NCBI GenBank assembly: GCA_021783385.1
Contig: JAJXTX010000016.1
Span: forward strand, 2,443-22,527
Direction: 5' to 3'
Length of the DNA stretch: 20,085 nucleotides
Source: Pseudomonadota bacterium
GTDB taxonomy: Bacteria; Pseudomonadota; Gammaproteobacteria; Xanthomonadales; Rhodanobacteraceae
A program made the position numbers and the translations under genes. This document shows, one piece after another, positions 17,189 through 20,085 of this stretch; the first letter of the stretch is position 1, and every line of letters starts with the position of its first letter. The notes beneath the pieces were generated by a model. That model was not told the DNA's origin. It was given only the letters and a program-made list of their open reading frames with translations, and did not search any database.

Positions 17189-17953
17189 ATGTACCTGATG
17201 TATGTGGACGAAAGCGGCGACATTGGCCTGGTCAATTCGCCCACGCGCTATTTCGTACTGGTCGGCGTGGTGCTGCATGAATTGCGCTGGGAGCAGACGC
17301 GCGACACGCTGCACCAGTTTCGGCAAATGCTGCGACAGCGGTTCGGCTTCAAGCTGCGCGAGGAGCTGCACGCCAGCGTGATGCTGACCAAGCCTGGCGA
17401 GCTGGCGCGCATCCCGAAGCACGAGCGCCTTGAAATCCTACGCCTGCACACCGACACGCTGGCGACGATGCCTGACCTAAGCCTGATCTGTGTGGTGGTC
17501 AACAAGCAGGGGAAGCCAGCCGACTACGACGTGTTTGGCCACGCCTGGCAAGCGTTGATCCAGCGCTTTGAGAACACCTTGGCGCACCGTAATTTCAACG
17601 GCCCGAAGAACCCCGACGACCGCGGCATGTTGTTTCCAGACCGTACCGATGACAAGAAGCTCAATGCACTGCTGCGCAAGATGCGTGTGTTCAATCCGGT
17701 GCCCAATCAACCGGGCTATGGCGCCGGCTATCGCAACCTGGCGATGCGCTCGGTGATCGAGGACGCCAACTTTCGCGACTCGGCGCACTCTTGGTTCATT
17801 CAGGCGGCCGATGTGGCGGCGTACATGCTGTACCAGCAGTTGGCACCGTCGAGCTTCATGCGACGCAAGGCCGGGCAGAACTACTTCAACCGCCTTGACC
17901 CGATCATCTGCAAAGTCGCGTCGCCGCGCACCGGTGGTGTCGTGCGCCTGTAA
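17189..17953 (+). CDS. DUF3800 domain protein
   Basis: 254 residues, apparently complete. The N-terminal YVDESGD (5-11) and the C-terminal WFIQAADVAAYMLYQQ (202-217) with Asp208 are the hallmarks of DUF3800, a family with a predicted RNase H-like fold in which these acidic residues would form the active site. The end (LDPIICKVASPRTGGVVRL, from 236) also fits family members. AAGGA lies about six bases before the ATG. No biochemical role is established for the family; many members sit in defence islands and beside restriction genes, as here (22 bp after the hsdS fragment, upstream of an AbiE pair). A role in phage defence is only suggested by context. No frameshift or missing motif is seen, in contrast with its broken neighbours. 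Confidence 0.88.
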   Translation: MYLMYVDESGDIGLVNSPTRYFVLVGVVLHELRWEQTRDTLHQFRQMLRQRFGFKLREELHASVMLTKPGELARIPKHERLEILRLHTDTLATMPDLSLICVVVNKQGKPADYDVFGHAWQALIQRFENTLAHRNFNGPKNPDDRGMLFPDRTDDKKLNALLRKMRVFNPVPNQPGYGAGYRNLAMRSVIEDANFRDSAHSWFIQAADVAAYMLYQQLAPSSFMRRKAGQNYFNRLDPIICKVASPRTGGVVRL

Positions 17954-17962
17954 ATGAAAAGA

Positions 17963-17978
17963 GGCCCCTTGCGGGGCC
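17963..17978. terminator. GC hairpin after the DUF3800 gene; polarity favours the minus strand
   Basis: GGCCCC-TTGC-GGGGCC is a perfect 6-bp stem with a 4-base loop, 9 bases after the DUF3800 stop. On the plus strand no T-run follows. On the minus strand the hairpin is followed by CTCTTTTCATTTA, which is closer to an intrinsic terminator. It could serve either strand weakly; no minus-strand gene feeding into it is recognised. Confidence 0.5.
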
Positions 17979-18096
17979 CCGGTGGAATCCTACTGACCAG
18001 ACGGGCCGGGGTTCAGATTCAGGCCTTAAGGTACTCGTGTTGCTTTGTACTGGCAATAAACGGCCTCCAGTTGCACCACGTGTTCCGCGGCCAGCT

Positions 18097-18124
18097 TTGA
18101 GGGCGGCCGACTGTTCCGTATTTT
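18097..18124 (+). promoter_or_regulatory. Candidate promoter of the abiE pair
   Basis: TTGAGG (18097-18102, 4 of 6) and TATTTT (18119-18124, 4 of 6) are 16 bp apart. The -10 box lies inside the left arm of the inverted repeat described next, so a protein bound there would block RNA polymerase. The predicted start site is near 18131, leaving a leader of about 37 nt. Confidence 0.5.
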
Positions 18125-18158
18125 CGGTACATTCCCATAACTACCGAAACTATGGAAC
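18113..18158. promoter_or_regulatory. Inverted-repeat operator upstream of abiEi
   Basis: GTTCCGTATTTTCGGTA (18113-18129) and TACCGAAACTATGGAAC (18142-18158) are inverted copies matching at 15 of 17 positions, separated by 12 bp. The repeat ends 9 bp before the abiEi ATG and overlaps the candidate -10 box. AbiEi antitoxins of characterised AbiE systems repress their own operon by binding inverted repeats in the promoter, so this is the expected operator. The repeat itself is seen directly; its function is inferred from position. Confidence 0.75.
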
Positions 18159-18167
18159 ACTGACGGC

Positions 18168-18761
18168 ATGCTGCCCACACCGATCCATCGCCTGTTTGTC
18201 CGCACCGGCACGCTGCGCAGCCGCGAGCTGACGGCGCGCGGCGTGTCGCGGGTGCAGCTGTCGCGCTGGCTCGCTGCCGGTGAACTGCAGCGGCTGGGTC
18301 ACGGCATCTATGCGCTGCCGGACTATGCGCCGAACCAGCATGCCTCGCTGGTGGAGGTGGCGCGCCGCGCGCCGCAGGTGGTGTTTTGCCTGCTGACGGC
18401 GCTGCGCTTCCATGAGCTAACCACGCAGGCCCCATTCGAGGTATGGATCGCCATCGGCAACAAGGATCACCCGCCGCGGCTGGCGTATCCGAAGCTGCGG
18501 GTGCAGCGCTTTTCGCCAGCCTCGCTGGACTACGGCGTGCTGGAACATCCCGTGGACGGCGCCACCCTGCGCGTGACCGATGTCGCCAAGACGGTGGCCG
18601 ACTGCTTCAAGTTTCGCAACAAGGTGGGGCTGGATGTGGCGCTGGAGGCGCTGCGCGAGGCGGTGCAGGCCAGGCGCACCACGGTGGACGCGATCTGGTC
18701 AGCAGCCAAGGTGTGCCGCGTGGCTACGGTGATGCGCCCTTACCTTGAGTCGCTGGCGTGA
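18168..18761 (+). CDS. abiEi: AbiEi-family antitoxin / autorepressor (type IV toxin-antitoxin)
   Basis: 197 residues. The N-terminal winged helix-turn-helix covers about 9-52 (TGTLRSRELTARGVSRVQLSRW then GELQRLGHGIYALPDY, read as helix-turn-helix plus wing). The rest is the AbiEi C-terminal antitoxin domain, with AYPKLRVQRFS in the middle and the conserved TLRVTDVAKTVADCFKFRNKVGLDVALEAL block near 144-174. AbiEi proteins neutralise AbiEii without a stable protein complex and repress their own promoter. The gene overlaps abiEii by 4 bases (GTGA), and the inverted-repeat operator lies just upstream, both as expected. The ATG lacks a clear Shine-Dalgarno sequence. The protein looks complete and functional. 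Confidence 0.88.
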   Translation: MLPTPIHRLFVRTGTLRSRELTARGVSRVQLSRWLAAGELQRLGHGIYALPDYAPNQHASLVEVARRAPQVVFCLLTALRFHELTTQAPFEVWIAIGNKDHPPRLAYPKLRVQRFSPASLDYGVLEHPVDGATLRVTDVAKTVADCFKFRNKVGLDVALEALREAVQARRTTVDAIWSAAKVCRVATVMRPYLESLA

Positions 18762-19393
18762 GCGACCCGCGCGCGGACTCGGTGCGCGCCCGTCTGCTGC
18801 AGCGGGCGCGGCAACACGGCGAGGATTTCAACCTGCTGCTGACGCGCTACGCGCTGGAGCGCTGGCTGTATCGACTCTCGGTGTCGGACGAGCGCGCCGG
18901 CTTTGTGCTGAAGGGCGCGCTGCTGTTTTCGCTGTGGTTCGACGAGCCGCACCGGCCGACCCGCGACGCCGACTTTCTCGGTTTCGGCGCGGCCGATGCT
19001 GAGCTGTTGCGCGGACGCTTGCAGGCGATCTGCCGGGTGGCGTGCGACGACGGCATGCGCTTCGACGCGGACTCGGTGACGGTGGCGCCGATCCGCGAGC
19101 AGGCGCGCTATGACGGCTTGCGCGCCGACCTGCTGGGCTGGCTCGGCACGGCGCGCTGCAACGTGCAACTGGATGTGGGCTTTGGCGACGCTGTGACGCC
19201 GGCGGCGCAGGAGATGGATTACCCGACCCTGCTGGCGGACGTGCCCGCACCGCACCTGCGCGTGTATCCCCGCGAGACCGTACTGGCGGAAAAGCTCGAA
19301 GCGATGATCGTGCTGGGCATGCGCAACAGCCGCATGAAGGACTATTTCGACGTGTGGGTGCTGCTGCGGCAGGGCGGGTTTGATCCGGGCTGA
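18758..19393 (+). CDS. abiEii: AbiEii nucleotidyltransferase toxin, C-terminally truncated
   Basis: 211 residues from a GTG overlapping the abiEi stop. AbiEii proteins are usually near 290-300 residues, so roughly the last quarter is missing. The DNA polymerase beta-like nucleotidyltransferase motifs are all before the break: KGALLF (52-57) and RPTRDADFLGFG (66-77, Asp70 and Asp72), QLDVGFGD (137-144, Asp139), ETVLAEKLEAM (173-183, Lys179) and NSRMKDYFDVW (190-200). The protein then ends abruptly at GGFDPG in a TGA. In the adjacent frame the 3' end of a YgjP-type metallopeptidase gene begins at the same place, so the truncation is a deletion junction and not a point mutation. Family members transfer nucleotides to targets (tRNA 3' ends in some) and stop growth. 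Whether this shortened form is active is unknown. Confidence 0.85.
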   Translation: MSDPRADSVRARLLQRARQHGEDFNLLLTRYALERWLYRLSVSDERAGFVLKGALLFSLWFDEPHRPTRDADFLGFGAADAELLRGRLQAICRVACDDGMRFDADSVTVAPIREQARYDGLRADLLGWLGTARCNVQLDVGFGDAVTPAAQEMDYPTLLADVPAPHLRVYPRETVLAEKLEAMIVLGMRNSRMKDYFDVWVLLRQGGFDPG

Positions 19394-19553
19394 GTGCCTT
19401 GAGTACATCGTCGTCCACGAACTCGTGCATCTGAGGGAACCGACCCACAATGACCGTTTCGTAGCGTTGATGAACAAGTTCATGCCGCACTGGCGGGATT
19501 GCAGGGACATGCTAAATCGCTTGCCGGTACGCAACGAACACTGGAAGTACTAG
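19389..19553 (+). pseudogene. YgjP-type (DUF45) zinc metallopeptidase, 3' fragment
   Basis: About 54 residues in the frame AECLEYIVVHELVHLREPTH and onward, ending EHWKY and TAG at 19551-19553. The HELVH zinc motif and the N/RF/ALM and MPHW, LNRLPV blocks are typical of the C-terminus of YgjP-like peptidases, which are about 230-240 residues long. There is no start codon of its own: the fragment overlaps the truncated abiEii end in a different frame. Genes of this family commonly stand next to hsdR in type I restriction loci, which ties the fragment to the hsdS remnant at the other end of the segment. Confidence 0.82.
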
Positions 19554-19807
19554 GAACGTGCATATTCCAGTCGAAACCGGCCGCCCCTGATGATCCAATT
19601 CAGCCACTTCGAAAACGCTCAAACCGACCACCCGTAACGAGGTGAAGGTGCTGTGCCGCAAGCACGGACCCGACTTCGCGTTGCATGCGGATGCTGGAGG
19701 GCCTGTGCTGTGGGAGCACTCCCGCTTCTTCTAGCTGGAAGTCGGCAACGCCGTTACCGATGGCCCGACAGGCTGCTCGATCGCTGGCCCGGAATCGCGC
19801 CGCACGC
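19554..19807. other. Unassigned segment between the island remnant and the amidase gene
   Basis: About 250 bp with no open frame that I can recognise on either strand. Stops interrupt all frames that could continue the peptidase fragment. A GGGAG-CA-CTCCC hairpin lies near 19718-19729, followed by a pyrimidine-rich stretch, and might terminate leftover plus-strand transcription. The GATGATCCAATTCAG stretch near 19587 looks like the end of an insertion sequence or other relict, but I cannot name a family. No direct repeat of the tRNA 3' end was found here. Confidence 0.4.
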
Positions 19808-20085
19808 TCAGCCCGGCGGTCGTCGCGCGGCCCACGGCTGCGCCCGCTCCAGCTGGGCGGCGAGGCGCAGCAAGGTGGCCTCGTCGCCGAAGCGCGCCAC
19901 GAACTGCACGCCGAACGGCAGCTCGGCGCTGCCCGCCTCGGCCGGCGCCCAGTGCAGCGGCACCGACATGCTGGGCGTGCCGGTGAGGTTGGACAGCTGG
20001 GTGAACGGCACGCGCTGCAGGCTGGTCGCCACCAGCGTGTCGACCATGCCGCTCTTCAGCAGCAGCCGGCCGGCGCGCAGCGCCA
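19808..20085 (-). CDS. Amidase signature family enzyme, C-terminal part (runs off right edge)
   Basis: The last 92 residues of a protein whose start is beyond the window. The reading frame is open to the right edge and ends with TGA at 19808-19810. The sequence [20 protein letters not shown], followed by [26 protein letters not shown] and ending [10 protein letters not shown], is the standard C-terminal block of amidase-signature enzymes (the N-x-T/S-G-x-P-x-x-S-V-P and P-x-G-V-Q motifs). The catalytic Ser-cisSer-Lys triad lies upstream and is not visible, so the substrate cannot be assigned. The gene faces the island remnant tail to tail and marks the return to chromosomal coding. Confidence 0.9.
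   Translation of the reverse strand, partial: ALRAGRLLLKSGMVDTLVATSLQRVPFTQLSNLTGTPSMSVPLHWAPAEAGSAELPFGVQFVARFGDEATLLRLAAQLERAQPWAARRPPG

Noticed and set aside
18019..18167. Short open frames on both strands before abiEi as a small third gene of the toxin-antitoxin locus
   Set aside because: They overlap the operator and promoter, have no ribosome site and match nothing I recognise.

Overview
The window is GC-rich chromosomal DNA from a gammaproteobacterium, most likely of the order Xanthomonadales (Xanthomonadaceae or Rhodanobacteraceae; genus not resolved). The main reason is the complete type II secretion cluster in the order E-F-G-H-I-J-K-L-M-N-D, with an N protein in place of a classical GspC and a lipoprotein secretin, which is the xps layout of Xanthomonas. 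A GTTCCCC heptamer repeat and a typical RpoD fit the same group.

Layout. 1-590 (minus): N-terminal part of the ATP-dependent helicase HrpB, running off the left edge. 643-11766 (minus): eleven type II secretion genes read E to D. From gspG to gspD they are almost all joined by 4-base ATGA-type overlaps or gaps of a few bases. The one real break is 156 bp between gspE and gspF, filled by an inverted heptamer-repeat element with a strong G-quadruplex motif on the mRNA strand. 11767-16480: housekeeping genes: a TatD-type nuclease (+), an LpxL/HtrB-like lipid A acyltransferase (-), D-aminoacyl-tRNA deacylase (+), and rpoD (+) with a clear promoter and a rho-independent terminator.

16553-19807 is an accessory segment starting directly behind a CAU-anticodon tRNA. 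It holds the 3' part of a type I restriction hsdS gene, an intact DUF3800 gene, an AbiEi/AbiEii toxin-antitoxin pair with an inverted-repeat operator, and a toxin gene cut short at a junction where the 3' end of a YgjP-type metallopeptidase gene begins. YgjP-type peptidases and hsdS are both usual parts of type I restriction loci. My reading is that a type I R-M island lost hsdM and the 5' half of hsdS on the left, and hsdR plus most of the peptidase on the right, leaving the cargo genes between them. After about 250 bp of unrecognised DNA, chromosomal coding resumes with the 3' end of an amidase gene (minus, running off the right edge).

The secretion genes encode one machine: cytoplasmic ATPase (E), inner-membrane platform (F, L, M, N), pseudopilus (G major; H, I, J, K minor) and outer-membrane channel (D). 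The prepilin peptidase (GspO/PilD) they need is not in the window.
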